From: Sedimentitalea nanhaiensis DSM 24252
GTDB taxonomy: Bacteria > Pseudomonadota > Alphaproteobacteria > Rhodobacterales > Rhodobacteraceae
Length of the DNA stretch: 64,000 nucleotides
Direction of reading: 5' to 3'
NCBI RefSeq assembly: GCF_000473225.1
Contig: NZ_KI421509.1
Span: forward strand, 1,264,045 to 1,328,044
The stretch's first letter is position 1. Every line of letters begins with the position of its first letter. The position numbers and the translations under genes are program-made. Shown piece after piece: positions 8,438 through 17,531 of this stretch. The notes under the pieces are model-generated. The model did no database searches. It was not told where the DNA came from and saw nothing but the letters and a program-made list of their open reading frames with translations.

Positions 8438-9007
8438 TCAGATATCCTGACCCCGCGGGGCCAGCGGGCCACCCGGCGCGGCCAGTCCGCGTTCAGGCAG
8501 CCAGGGGTTCAGGTCCAGCGCCCGCGCCATGTCGATGCGCGCTTCGTCCATCCGGCGGAGCCCCATCAGGGTCAGCGCCCGTCCGGCAATCGCGGCGATG
8601 TGATCCGGCGACAGGGCGATGGCCCGGTCCAGATCGCTCAGCGCCGCAGGGAAATCCTGTCGCAGAAAACGGACAAAGGCGCGCTGGTTATAGCCCTCGG
8701 CATAGTCCGGGCAATAGTCCACCAACCGGTTCAGCACCGTGATCGCGCCCAGAAAATCATAGGCCGCGCGCCGCTCCATCCCCTGATCCAGCATCTCCTG
8801 CGCCACCGCGTCGGGGGCATCGGTCCACATCTCCCACATCTGGGTGGTGATCCGCCGCGCCTCGGTCTCGGTTTCGGCCTGCCGCACCTGCGCGACCAGG
8901 TCCTGCATCCGCGCGGCATGGTCCGGTGCCTGCGGGCAGCCCTGCGCCATCGCCATCCCGCCGGTCAGGGCAACACAGATCAGCAGGGTCGGAAGCCGGG
9001 TATACAT
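8438..9007 (-). CDS. Exported tetratricopeptide-repeat protein
   Basis: A 189-residue protein with a cleavable signal peptide (hydrophobic residues 8-20, cleavage near AMA-QG) followed by helical repeats. The last 90 residues fit two to three TPR units (AEGYNQRAFVRFLRQDFPAALSD, PDHIAAIAGRALTLMGLRRM). Likely periplasmic with a protein-binding role; the specific function is unknown. It lies 69 bases upstream of the pqi operon's GTG start on the same strand and could be cotranscribed. Confidence 0.85.
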   Translation of the reverse strand: MYTRLPTLLICVALTGGMAMAQGCPQAPDHAARMQDLVAQVRQAETETEARRITTQMWEMWTDAPDAVAQEMLDQGMERRAAYDFLGAITVLNRLVDYCPDYAEGYNQRAFVRFLRQDFPAALSDLDRAIALSPDHIAAIAGRALTLMGLRRMDEARIDMARALDLNPWLPERGLAAPGGPLAPRGQDI

Positions 9008-9037
9008 AGCACCATGCTGCCGCCATCCGCGCCCCGG

Positions 9038-9526
9038 TCAAGTCACATTTCCGAGCGGTCCCAGCGACGCATCCTCTTTCACCGCCTGCATCGCCACATA
9101 GGTCGAGGTGCCGGACACATGCGGCAAAGTCGATATTTTTTCGGCCAGAACAATGCGATACTCGGTCATCGACCGGGTTCGGACTTTCATCAGATAGTCA
9201 AAGTTTCCGGCTATCAGATGCACCTGCTCGATTTCCCCGATCCGGGCCACCGCCGCGTTGAAGGCCGCCAGCGCCGCCTCGCGCGTATCCTTCAGCCGCA
9301 CCTCGACAAAGGCCACATGATCCAGCCCCAGCCGGATCGGATCGATCAGCGCCCGGTAGCCGGTGATCACCCCGTCGGCCTCCAGCCGCCGCAGCCGCGC
9401 CTGGGTGGGCGATTTGCTCAACCCGATTCGCCGCGCCAGATCGGCTATGCTGATGCGCCCGTCCTCGGCCAGCACCGCCAGTATCTTGTGATCGAACCCG
9501 TCCAGAACCGGCCAGTCCACTTGCAT
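9038..9526 (-). CDS. putR: Lrp/AsnC-family regulator, probable activator of putA (PutR)
   Basis: A 162-residue Lrp/AsnC regulator: an N-terminal helix-turn-helix (ILAVLAEDGRISIADLARRIGLSKSPTQARLRRLEADGVITGY) and a C-terminal RAM ligand-binding domain (AGNFDYLMKVRTRSMTEY). It is transcribed divergently from putA across 105 bases, the arrangement known for PutR, which activates putA in response to proline in Agrobacterium and Rhodobacter. Start at ATG 9526, directly before the DNA-binding domain; longer frames upstream run into the putA promoter. Confidence 0.92.
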   Translation of the reverse strand: MQVDWPVLDGFDHKILAVLAEDGRISIADLARRIGLSKSPTQARLRRLEADGVITGYRALIDPIRLGLDHVAFVEVRLKDTREAALAAFNAAVARIGEIEQVHLIAGNFDYLMKVRTRSMTEYRIVLAEKISTLPHVSGTSTYVAMQAVKEDASLGPLGNVT

Positions 9527-9571
9527 CGTATTTCCCCTAATTTTCGGTCCAAAAGACTTTGATCCCGGTAT

Positions 9572-9587
9572 GTTCAGGACAATGAAC
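9572..9587. promoter_or_regulatory. Candidate PutR operator in the putR-putA intergenic region
   Basis: GTTCA and TGAAC form a perfect inverted repeat with a 6-base spacer, centred between the divergent putR and putA starts. A TATACT hexamer at 9602-9607 could be the putA -10 element, which would place the palindrome over the -35 region, a plausible position for an activator. Lrp-family sites are loosely conserved, so this is inference from position and symmetry. Confidence 0.4.
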
Positions 9588-9631
9588 CGGCATTTCCCTT
9601 CTATACTGCACACATAACCCGGAGACCAGAC

Positions 9632-12600
9632 ATGCCCCATAACACCGCCCTGCGCCTGCAGATCGACGCCGGCAAATTCACCGACGAAGCCGCCGCGATC
9701 GACCGTCTGATCGCCCAGGCCAACCTGAGCGATGCCGACCGGGCCGCCATTTGCGCGTCAGGCGCAGATCTGGTGCGCAATATCCGCGCCAGCGCCGCGC
9801 CGGGGCTGATGGAGGTCTTTCTGGCCGAATACGGCCTGTCCACCGACGAAGGCATCGCGCTGATGTGCCTGGCCGAAGCCCTGCTGCGGGTGCCGGATGC
9901 CGACACCATCGACGCGCTGATCGAAGACAAGATCGCACCAAGCGACTGGGGCAAGCATCTGGGCCATTCCTCGTCCTCGCTGGTCAATGCCAGCACATGG
10001 GCGTTGATGCTGACCGGCAAGGTGCTGGATGACGACGCCCCCAGCCCGGTGCGCGCCCTGCGCAGCGCCGTCAAACGTCTGGGCGAGCCGGTGATCCGCA
10101 CCGCCACCACCCGTGCGATGAAGGAAATGGGCCGCCAGTTCGTGCTGGGCGAAAACATCGGTGCGGCGATGAAACGCGCCGCCGGGATGGAAGAAAAAGG
10201 CTATACCTACAGCTATGACATGCTCGGCGAAGCCGCCCGCACCGAAGGCGACGCCGCGCGCTATCACCTGTCCTATTCCCGCGCCATCACCGCCATTGCC
10301 ACCGCCTGTACCGATGACGACATTCGCTCCAACCCCGGTATTTCGGTGAAACTCTCGGCGCTGCACCCACGATACGAGGTGGCGCAAGAGGCCCGCGTGA
10401 TGTCCGACCTGGTGCCACGTCTGCGCTCGCTGGCGCTGCTGGCGAAATCCGCGGGCATGGGGCTGAACGTGGACGCCGAAGAGGCCAACCGCCTCGCCCT
10501 GTCGCTCGACGTGATCGACACCGTGCTCAGCGAGCCCGCCCTGGCAGGCTGGGACGGATTCGGCGTGGTGGTTCAGGCCTATGGCCCGCGCGCCGGCATC
10601 GTGATCGACACGCTGTATGACATGGCCAACCGCCATAACCGCCGCATCATGGTGCGTCTGGTCAAGGGCGCCTATTGGGACACCGAGGTGAAACGCGCCC
10701 AGGTCGATGGCATGGACGCCTTCCCGGTCTTTACCCGCAAACCGGCGACCGATGTGTCCTATATCGCCAATGCCGGTAAATTGCTGGGCATGACAGACCG
10801 GATCTATCCGCAGTTCGCCACCCACAATGCCCACACGGTGGCCGCGATCCTGCACATGGCCACCGACCCGCAGCTTTACGAGTTCCAGCGCCTGCACGGC
10901 ATGGGCGAGACCCTGCACCAGATCGTCAAGACCCGGAACACCACCCGTTGCCGCATCTATGCCCCGGTCGGAGCGCATCGTGACCTGCTGGCCTATCTGG
11001 TGCGCCGGCTGCTGGAAAACGGCGCCAACAGCTCGTTTGTGAACCAGATCGTCGATGAAAACGTGCCGCCGGAAACCGTGGCCGCCGATCCGTTTCTGGC
11101 GGTGCGCGCCGACACCCCGCCGCTGCCCACCGGTGCCCAGCTCTATGCGCCCGAGCGCCCCAACTCGCGCGGGTTCGACCTGACCCACGCGCCGACGCTG
11201 GAACGGATCGAAGCCGCCCGCGCGCCGTTCCGCGACCATCACTGGACTGCCGCGCCAATCCTGGCCGGCCCCTCCGCGCCCGAGGCCGGTGCGGCCGTGA
11301 TCAACCCCGCAAACGGGACGCACACCGGCACCGTGGCCCCGACCAGCGTCGCGGACGTGCAAACCGCCCTGTCCCATGCGCACCCCTGGGATGCCCCCGC
11401 CAGCGCACGGGCCGAGATCCTGAACCTGGCCGCCGATCTCTACGAAGAGAACTTTGGCGAAATCTTTGCGCTCCTGACCCGCGAGGCCGGAAAATCGCTG
11501 CTCGACGGCGTCGCCGAACTGCGCGAGGCGGTGGATTTCCTGCGCTACTATGCCGCCAACATCCCCGATGCGGCGCCTGCGGGCCTTTTCACCTGCATCA
11601 GCCCGTGGAACTTTCCGCTGGCGATCTTCTCGGGTCAGATTGCCGCCGCGCTGGCCACCGGCAACGCCGTGCTGGCCAAACCGGCGGAACAGACGCCGCT
11701 GATCGCCCATCTGGCCGTCACGCTGCTGCACCGCGCCGGGGTGCCCGCCACCGCCCTGCAACTGCTGCCCGGCAGCGGCATGGTGGGCGCGGCACTGACC
11801 TCGGATGCGCGCATCAATGGCGTGGCCTTCACCGGCTCGACCGCAACGGCGATGAAAATCCGCGCCGCCATGGCTGACAACCTGACCCCCGGCGCGCCGC
11901 TGATCGCGGAAACCGGTGGCCTCAACGCGATGATCGTGGATTCCACCGCCCTGCCCGAACAGGCCGTGCAGGCGATTGTCGAAAGCGCCTTTCAATCCGC
12001 CGGTCAACGCTGTTCCGCCCTGCGCTGCCTCTATGTGCAAGAGGACATCGCCGACGATGTGCTGACCATGCTCAAGGGCGCGATGGACGCGCTCGGCCTG
12101 GGCGATCCGTGGCCCCTGTCCACCGATTCCGGCCCCGTCATCGACCAGCTGGCCCAGACCGGCATCCGCACCCATGTGGATGTCGCCCGCAACGAGGGCC
12201 GGGTGCTCAAGGAGCTGTTCGCCCCTGCGGGCGGCACTTTTGTCGCCCCGACATTGATCTCGATCGACGGCATCGGCGATCTGGAACGGGAAATCTTTGG
12301 CCCGATCCTGCATGTCGCCCGGTTCAAATCCGGCGACCTCAACAAGGTGATCGCCGACATCAACGCCACCGGCTATGGGCTGACCTTCGGGCTGCACACC
12401 CGCATCGACGACCGGGTGCAGCACGTGACCGACGCGATCCACGCGGGCAACATCTATGTCAACCGCAACCAGATCGGGGCCATCGTCGGCAGCCAGCCCT
12501 TTGGCGGCGAGGGCCTGTCGGGCACCGGCCCCAAGGCGGGCGGGCCGAACTATATGCCGCGCTTCTGCGCCCCGGACCGTCAGCAGGCCGATGGCGGCTG

Positions 12601-13039
12601 GGACCGCGCATGCACCAGGCTGCCCGCCCCCTCGACCGCCGCCAAACCCCCGGCGGCCCAAATCCTGCCCGGTCCCACCGGCGAATCCAACCGCCTCAGC
12701 TTTGTGCCCCGCGCCCCGCTGCTGTGCATGGGTCCGGGGCCAGAGACCGCCGAGGCCCAGGCCGCCGCCGTGCAGGCCCTGGGGGGCCGCTCGATCCGCG
12801 CCGATGGCCAGATCGATCCGGACACGCTGACCGGCATCATCGACATCGCCGGTGTGCTGTGGTGGGGCGACGACAGCACCGGGCGCGCCATCGAACAGGC
12901 GCTGGCCCGGCGCGACGGCCCGATCGTCCCGCTGATCCCCGGCAAACCCGACCTCGCCCGCGCGATGGGCGAACGCCACGTCTGTGTCGACACCACCGCA
13001 GCAGGCGGCAACGCCGCCCTGCTGGGCGGCATGGCCTGA
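9632..13039 (+). CDS. putA: Bifunctional proline dehydrogenase / L-glutamate gamma-semialdehyde dehydrogenase
   Basis: Oxidises proline to P5C with FAD, then the semialdehyde to glutamate with NAD, in one 1135-residue protein. The FAD-barrel PRODH domain spans about residues 70-470 (RIMVRLVKGAYWD; the RLLENGANSSFVNQI substrate-site segment). The aldehyde dehydrogenase domain spans about 550-1000, with general base Glu in AETGGLNAMIV and the nucleophile Cys in SAGQRCSALRCLYV. A C-terminal domain follows. The N-terminal ribbon-helix-helix autorepressor domain of enterobacterial PutA is absent, which agrees with control by the divergent PutR. A GGAG Shine-Dalgarno sits 7 bases before the ATG. 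Confidence 0.98.
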   Translation: MPHNTALRLQIDAGKFTDEAAAIDRLIAQANLSDADRAAICASGADLVRNIRASAAPGLMEVFLAEYGLSTDEGIALMCLAEALLRVPDADTIDALIEDKIAPSDWGKHLGHSSSSLVNASTWALMLTGKVLDDDAPSPVRALRSAVKRLGEPVIRTATTRAMKEMGRQFVLGENIGAAMKRAAGMEEKGYTYSYDMLGEAARTEGDAARYHLSYSRAITAIATACTDDDIRSNPGISVKLSALHPRYEVAQEARVMSDLVPRLRSLALLAKSAGMGLNVDAEEANRLALSLDVIDTVLSEPALAGWDGFGVVVQAYGPRAGIVIDTLYDMANRHNRRIMVRLVKGAYWDTEVKRAQVDGMDAFPVFTRKPATDVSYIANAGKLLGMTDRIYPQFATHNAHTVAAILHMATDPQLYEFQRLHGMGETLHQIVKTRNTTRCRIYAPVGAHRDLLAYLVRRLLENGANSSFVNQIVDENVPPETVAADPFLAVRADTPPLPTGAQLYAPERPNSRGFDLTHAPTLERIEAARAPFRDHHWTAAPILAGPSAPEAGAAVINPANGTHTGTVAPTSVADVQTALSHAHPWDAPASARAEILNLAADLYEENFGEIFALLTREAGKSLLDGVAELREAVDFLRYYAANIPDAAPAGLFTCISPWNFPLAIFSGQIAAALATGNAVLAKPAEQTPLIAHLAVTLLHRAGVPATALQLLPGSGMVGAALTSDARINGVAFTGSTATAMKIRAAMADNLTPGAPLIAETGGLNAMIVDSTALPEQAVQAIVESAFQSAGQRCSALRCLYVQEDIADDVLTMLKGAMDALGLGDPWPLSTDSGPVIDQLAQTGIRTHVDVARNEGRVLKELFAPAGGTFVAPTLISIDGIGDLEREIFGPILHVARFKSGDLNKVIADINATGYGLTFGLHTRIDDRVQHVTDAIHAGNIYVNRNQIGAIVGSQPFGGEGLSGTGPKAGGPNYMPRFCAPDRQQADGGWDRACTRLPAPSTAAKPPAAQILPGPTGESNRLSFVPRAPLLCMGPGPETAEAQAAAVQALGGRSIRADGQIDPDTLTGIIDIAGVLWWGDDSTGRAIEQALARRDGPIVPLIPGKPDLARAMGERHVCVDTTAAGGNAALLGGMA

Positions 13040-13048
13040 GACACCACG

Positions 13049-13077
13049 CCCGCCGCGCGCCCTGTGTGAGCGGCGGG
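13049..13077 (+). terminator. Hairpin after putA, probable terminator
   Basis: CCCGCCGC pairs with GCGGCGGG (8 bp, 13-base loop), starting 10 bases after the putA stop. The following T-run is only three bases, so a Rho-independent role is likely but not certain. Confidence 0.5.
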
Positions 13078-13162
13078 TTTGGGTCCAAATCGCCGCTGCT
13101 GGCTTTGCCGCAAAGCACAAAACCCATACAGTTATGAAAATTCGTGTGGTGGAGGGCTATTG

Positions 13163-13780
13163 ATGGCTGAAAGCAACGATAACGATAACGATAATTTGGA
13201 ACGCTGGGTTCAAACTTTCAACAAGGGTCATGGCTATGCGGGCGTTTTCAATTCCGATACCAAGGACGATATGCGCATTGTGGAACGAAGCACCATCGAG
13301 GAATGGCGCGTGTCAATCGAAATGGAATTTGGCATCGTATCGGACACACCGCAGCCCAATCCCGATGATCCGCCCGATTTCTTCGTTTCAATCGGGGGCC
13401 AGCAGTTAAATGTTGAACTTGTTCAGATGGTTGAGCAAGAATACAAACAAAGGGCTGCAAATGATGAAACGCCATTTTCGGGCCAGTTGTTTCAGGATAT
13501 GCAATGGTCGAGAGAGAGATTCGTTTCGAAGTTAAATGAGCTGATTGCCAACAAAGGCAAGAAGTACGAGAAAGCTGGAGTGAGAATCGATGTGCTACTC
13601 ATTCACACAGCCGAGCCATGGCTAACTTCGACCGAAGCGCAGGCATGGCTCGAAGTTGAAGAAATCATGCCTCATCCGAGTATCCGCAGTGCTTCACTAC
13701 TCTTCGACTATGAACCTGGCAGGGGCGTAGATCATTGGCCAGTTCTTACTGTCTGTGGTGAGCTAATTCAGAAATCCTAG
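13163..13780 (+). CDS. Orphan protein of unknown function, possible PD-(D/E)XK-like fold
   Basis: A 205-residue acidic cytoplasmic protein that I do not recognise. The ATG at 13163 is preceded by GGAGGG at 13151-13156, so it looks expressed. The N terminus is encoded by a short AACGAT repeat giving alternating Asn/Asp. The core reads SIEMEF...PDFFV...LNVELVQM, a spacing of Glu, Asp and Glu-x-Val that resembles the start of a PD-(D/E)XK nuclease-like core, but the usual Lys is replaced by Gln; this is only a guess. The gene is clearly AT-richer than its neighbours and stands alone between putA and the rhomboid gene, which suggests recent acquisition. Confidence 0.75.
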   Translation: MAESNDNDNDNLERWVQTFNKGHGYAGVFNSDTKDDMRIVERSTIEEWRVSIEMEFGIVSDTPQPNPDDPPDFFVSIGGQQLNVELVQMVEQEYKQRAANDETPFSGQLFQDMQWSRERFVSKLNELIANKGKKYEKAGVRIDVLLIHTAEPWLTSTEAQAWLEVEEIMPHPSIRSASLLFDYEPGRGVDHWPVLTVCGELIQKS

Positions 13781-13872
13781 GACGGCTGAGACGAGCAAAT
13801 CAGTCATGCGTCGCCCCCCTGCGCGCGCGCCAACCCCTTGACCTCGCCTCGGTTTCTCGCCAGCGTTCCGCC

Positions 13873-14616
13873 ATGTTTCCGATCCGCGATCATAACCCGT
13901 CGGGGCGCACGCCCTATGTCGTCTACGCCCTGGTGGCGGCCAACGTCATGATCTTTCTCAGCCAGCTCGGCACCATGCAGGACAACTACGCCCTGTCCCG
14001 GCTCTATTTCGACTATGCCATCATCCCCGCCCGCATCAGCAACGGCGAGGGATTCATGACCCTGGTCAGTTCCATGTTCCTGCATGGCGGCTGGATGCAC
14101 CTGGCCGGCAACATGCTGTTCCTGTGGATTTTCGGCGACAATCTCGAAGACGAGATGGGCCACCTCCCGTTTCTGGCCTTCTATTTCGCTTGCGGCCTTG
14201 GCGCCGGTCTGGTGCATGTTCTGGCCGCACCGGGGTCGATGATTCCCACGGTCGGCGCGTCGGGCGCAATCGCGGGCGTGATGGGGGGCTACCTGCTGCT
14301 GTATCCGCAGGCCCGGGTCGACGTGATCCTGATCCTGATCGTATTCTTCCGCATCTTTCCGATCCCGGCCTGGATCGTGTTGGCGGTCTGGTTCGCGATG
14401 CAGTTCATCGGCGGGCTTGGGGCCAATCCGGACACCGGCGGGGTGGCCTATTGGGCCCATGCGGGCGGTTTTCTCGTCGGGCTGGCGCTGACCCTGCCCC
14501 TGTGGCTGCGGCTCGGCGCGCAAGGGTTCTGGCGGCAGACCCACGGCCATCCTCCTCACCCCGAGGCGCGCTATCGGGTCGGTGCCAGCCGGATCCCGAG
14601 AATCAGACGCAAATAG
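13873..14616 (+). CDS. Rhomboid-family intramembrane serine protease
   Basis: A 247-residue membrane protein with about six transmembrane helices. It carries the rhomboid signature: the nucleophile Ser130 in GASGAIAG and the catalytic His196 in WAHAGGF, plus the HGGWMHLAGNMLFLW loop that contributes the conserved His and Asn. It should cleave transmembrane substrates in the inner membrane; the substrate is unknown. It converges on the inositol monophosphatase gene. The start is the ATG just before the conserved MFPIRDHNP N terminus. Confidence 0.95.
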   Translation: MFPIRDHNPSGRTPYVVYALVAANVMIFLSQLGTMQDNYALSRLYFDYAIIPARISNGEGFMTLVSSMFLHGGWMHLAGNMLFLWIFGDNLEDEMGHLPFLAFYFACGLGAGLVHVLAAPGSMIPTVGASGAIAGVMGGYLLLYPQARVDVILILIVFFRIFPIPAWIVLAVWFAMQFIGGLGANPDTGGVAYWAHAGGFLVGLALTLPLWLRLGAQGFWRQTHGHPPHPEARYRVGASRIPRIRRK

Positions 14617-14618
14617 GT

Positions 14619-14635
14619 CCACCCGAACCGGGTGG
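14619..14635. terminator. Short hairpin between convergent rhomboid and suhB genes
   Basis: CCACCCG and CGGGTGG form a 7-bp stem with a 3-base loop, starting 3 bases after the rhomboid stop. No T-tract follows, so its role in termination is only suggested by position. Confidence 0.35.
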
Positions 14636-14693
14636 GCCGCCTCATTGTCTCACTGAAAATTTCACCGCCAGTGGGTTTGCCCCACAGCCGGCG

Positions 14694-15479
14694 CTATACG
14701 CGGATCACCTTGGCAAACCCGTCGAAAATCGCCTCGTTGGCACAGATCACTTCGCCGTCCGACAGAATGTCACCGCCCGGCTGAATCGGCTGGATCAGCC
14801 CACCGGCCTCGCGCACGATGATCACCCCCGCCGCCAGATCCCAGGCCTTCAACCGCCGCTCCCAGTAGCCGTCGTACCGCCCCGCCGCGACATAGGCCAG
14901 GTCCAGCGCCGCCGACCCCCAGCGCCGCACCCCGGCACAGGCCGGCAGCAGCCGCGCCAGATCCTTCAGCGTTTCAGGCAGATCCGCCCGGCCCGCAAAC
15001 GGCAGGCCGGTGGCAAAGATGCTCTCGATCATCTTGTGACGCCCGGAGACCCGCAGACGGGTGTCGTTCATCCAGGCCCCGGCCCCCTTTTCGGCAAAGA
15101 ACATCTCGTCCTTGGCGGCGTCAAACACCACACCCGCAACCACCTCGCCCTTGTGCTCCAGCGCAATCGACACCGCCCAATGCGGCAGCCCGTGCAGGAA
15201 ATTGGTGGTGCCGTCCAGCGGGTCGACAATCCAGCGCCGTGTCGGGTCCTGCCCGTCCACCGGCGCGCTTTCCTCTCCGACCCAGCCATAGGTCGGGCGC
15301 GCGCCCATCAACTCGTCGCGGATGATCTTTTCCGCCGCAACATCGGCCTTGGACACAAAATCCCCGGCGCCCTTCATCGACACCTGCAGGTTCTCGACCT
15401 CGCGGAAATCCTTGACCAGCGACCGGCCCGCCTTGCGTGCCGCCTTGATCATCACGTTCAGATTCGCACTGCCTACCAT
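14694..15479 (-). CDS. suhB: Inositol-1-monophosphatase family protein
   Basis: A 261-residue Mg2+-dependent, Li+-sensitive sugar-phosphatase-family protein. Metal-binding motifs are visible: GEES at residues 68-71, DPLDGTTNFLHG beginning at Asp86, and the C-terminal WDLAAGVIIVREAGG. The family hydrolyses inositol monophosphate; the bacterial SuhB also acts in rRNA transcription antitermination in E. coli. The ATG at 15479 is chosen because the family homology begins there; the longer frame upstream is low-quality Arg/Ala-rich translation. Confidence 0.93.
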   Translation of the reverse strand: MVGSANLNVMIKAARKAGRSLVKDFREVENLQVSMKGAGDFVSKADVAAEKIIRDELMGARPTYGWVGEESAPVDGQDPTRRWIVDPLDGTTNFLHGLPHWAVSIALEHKGEVVAGVVFDAAKDEMFFAEKGAGAWMNDTRLRVSGRHKMIESIFATGLPFAGRADLPETLKDLARLLPACAGVRRWGSAALDLAYVAAGRYDGYWERRLKAWDLAAGVIIVREAGGLIQPIQPGGDILSDGEVICANEAIFDGFAKVIRV

Positions 15480-15651
15480 GTCTTGGGCTCCTGTCGGGTC
15501 AGGCCGCGCGTATACGCGCCACGCCCACCATTGCCAACCCATTTGACAGCCCCCGCTGCCGCGTGCCGCAGCGTAAGCCCGCGCCCCCCTTGCCAAGCCC
15601 GCCGCACACCGGCACCGTCCGGCCAAATTCACCACTCCGGAGACTCAGCCG

Positions 15652-16677
15652 ATGACCGAACAGATGCACCGTATCGCCCTAGCCAGCCGCCCCGAAGGCG
15701 CCCCGACACCCGAAAATTTCCGCTATGAGGCCCAGCCGATGCCGGCACCCGGCGACGGCGAGGTGCTGATCAAGGTCCATTACATGTCGCTGGACCCGTA
15801 TATGCGCGGCCGCATGAGCGACGCCAAATCCTATGCCGCGCCGGTGCCGATCGGCGGCACAATGGAAGGCGGCGGCGTCGGCGAGGTGATCGCCTCAAAC
15901 AGCCCGGACTTCGCCCCCGGCGATTTCGCCTTTGGCATGCTGGGCTGGGCCACCCACGCGGTGCAACCGGCGAAGATGCTGCGCAAGCTGAACCCGGCGC
16001 ATGGCCCGATCACCGCCGCGCTGGGGGTGCTGGGCATGCCCGGCTTCACCGGTTGGCAGGGGCTGATGGAATTTGGCCGCCCCAAGTCGGGCGAAACCCT
16101 GGTGGTTGCCGCCGCCACCGGCCCGGTCGGCTCGATGGTCGGTCAGGTTGCCAAATCGCTGGGCCTGCGCACGGTCGGCATCGCTGGCGGCGCGGATAAA
16201 TGCAAACTGGCCACCGAAAAATTCGGCTTCGACGCCTGCCTGGATCACCGCGCCTATGACAGCGCGTCCGATCTGCGCAAGGCGCTGGCCGCCGAATGCC
16301 CCGATGGCATCGACATCTATTTCGAAAACGTCGGCGGCAAGGTGCTGGAAGCGGTTCTGCCCCTGATGAACCTGTTCGGTCGCATCCCGCTCTGTGGCAT
16401 GATCGCGGGCTATAACGACGGCAACGTGGTCGGCAATATGACCGGAGCCGAGATCTGGCGCGCGGCGCTGGTGAAATCGCTGTCGATCAACGGCTATATC
16501 ATCAGCAATCACTGGGACAGCTATCCCACCTTCCTCGGTGAAATCGGCCCCAAGGTCGCGGCGGGCGACATCGCTTATCTCGAAGATATCGCCGAAGGCC
16601 TGCAAAACGCGCCGCAGGCGTTCATCGGCCTGCTGCAAGGCAAGAACCTCGGCAAGCAGATCGTCAAGGTGGCCTGA
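15652..16677 (+). CDS. NADP-dependent oxidoreductase, medium-chain zinc-free MDR family
   Basis: A 341-residue protein of the leukotriene B4 12-hydroxydehydrogenase/CurA type in the medium-chain reductase superfamily. It shows the N-terminal YMSLDPYMRGRMSD substrate-side motif and the Rossmann dinucleotide-binding segment AATGPVGSMVGQVAKSLGLRTVGIAGG at about residues 150-176. Such enzymes reduce alpha,beta-unsaturated carbonyls with NADPH. The start follows a GGAG sequence 12 bases upstream. The MOSC gene begins 7 bases after its stop and is probably cotranscribed. Confidence 0.92.
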   Translation: MTEQMHRIALASRPEGAPTPENFRYEAQPMPAPGDGEVLIKVHYMSLDPYMRGRMSDAKSYAAPVPIGGTMEGGGVGEVIASNSPDFAPGDFAFGMLGWATHAVQPAKMLRKLNPAHGPITAALGVLGMPGFTGWQGLMEFGRPKSGETLVVAAATGPVGSMVGQVAKSLGLRTVGIAGGADKCKLATEKFGFDACLDHRAYDSASDLRKALAAECPDGIDIYFENVGGKVLEAVLPLMNLFGRIPLCGMIAGYNDGNVVGNMTGAEIWRAALVKSLSINGYIISNHWDSYPTFLGEIGPKVAAGDIAYLEDIAEGLQNAPQAFIGLLQGKNLGKQIVKVA

Positions 16678-16684
16678 GCCCGCC

Positions 16685-17389
16685 ATGTCGCCGCAGCCGC
16701 CCGACACCTGCACCGTTCAGGGCCTGTTCACCGGCAGGGTCCGGCCCCGCTGGCCGGACAGGCCCGCCTCGGCGATCCACAAGACCGCCGTGGCGGCACC
16801 GCAAACCCTGACGCCGACCGGGTTTCAGGCCGATCAGCAGGCCGATCTCGCCGTGCATGGCGGGGCGGACAAGGCGGTGCATCACTATGCGGCCGACCAC
16901 TATGCCGACTGGCAATCCGAGGGGCTGATCGCGCCCGGCACCACGCCTGCCGCCTTTGGCGAAAACATCTCGACCCTCGGGCTGGTGGAAACCAATGTCT
17001 GCATCGGCGATATCTTCCGTCTCGGAACCGCGCTGGTGCAGATCTCGCAGGGCCGCCAACCCTGCTGGAAACTCAATGCCCACACCGGGCAGGATCGCAT
17101 GGCCTATCTGTTCCAGAAAACCCGCCGCACCGGGTGGTATTACCGGGTGCTGGAAACCGGCCAGGTTGCGCCGGGCGACAGCATCGCCCTGCAAGAACGG
17201 CCCAACCCCCACTGGAGTGTCGCCGAGGTGACCCATGCCCGCCTGACCCACCGGATCGCCCCCGATCGGGCGCTTGCCCTGTCGCGGGTTGCCGAACTGG
17301 CCCAGGGCTGGAGCGCGGCCTTCGCCCGCATGGCAACGGGCGACGGCGCCGAAGACACCGGCCCCCGCCTGACCCCGCCCAAGTCATAG
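16685..17389 (+). CDS. MOSC domain protein (YiiM-like)
   Basis: A 234-residue protein with a MOSC (molybdenum cofactor sulfurase C-terminal) domain. Family motifs visible are QADLAVHGGADKAVHHYAAD, FGENISTLGL and ISQGRQPCWKLN, where the Cys is the conserved residue thought to carry sulfur or bind Moco. YiiM-type proteins use molybdenum cofactor to reduce N-hydroxylated compounds. The start at ATG 16685 lies just after the MDR reductase stop, and the homology begins at VQGLFTGRV. Confidence 0.9.
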   Translation: MSPQPPDTCTVQGLFTGRVRPRWPDRPASAIHKTAVAAPQTLTPTGFQADQQADLAVHGGADKAVHHYAADHYADWQSEGLIAPGTTPAAFGENISTLGLVETNVCIGDIFRLGTALVQISQGRQPCWKLNAHTGQDRMAYLFQKTRRTGWYYRVLETGQVAPGDSIALQERPNPHWSVAEVTHARLTHRIAPDRALALSRVAELAQGWSAAFARMATGDGAEDTGPRLTPPKS

Positions 17390-17531
17390 AGTTCGTGCAT
17401 AGCCCGGGGTCGGGCGCGCGTATGGACGCAGCATGTACAGGGTATGTACGGGTTGCCATATTCGCATTTCCCGACAAACAGGGGCTTAGCCCGAGATTCC
17501 CGAATCCGGTGCAGATCCGGTTTCGCGCGGC

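Noticed and set aside
9758-13120. A 1120-codon open frame on the minus strand across putA
   Set aside because: It is exactly antisense to the well-supported putA gene; its Gly/Ala/Arg/His-rich translation shows no family motif and results from high third-position GC.
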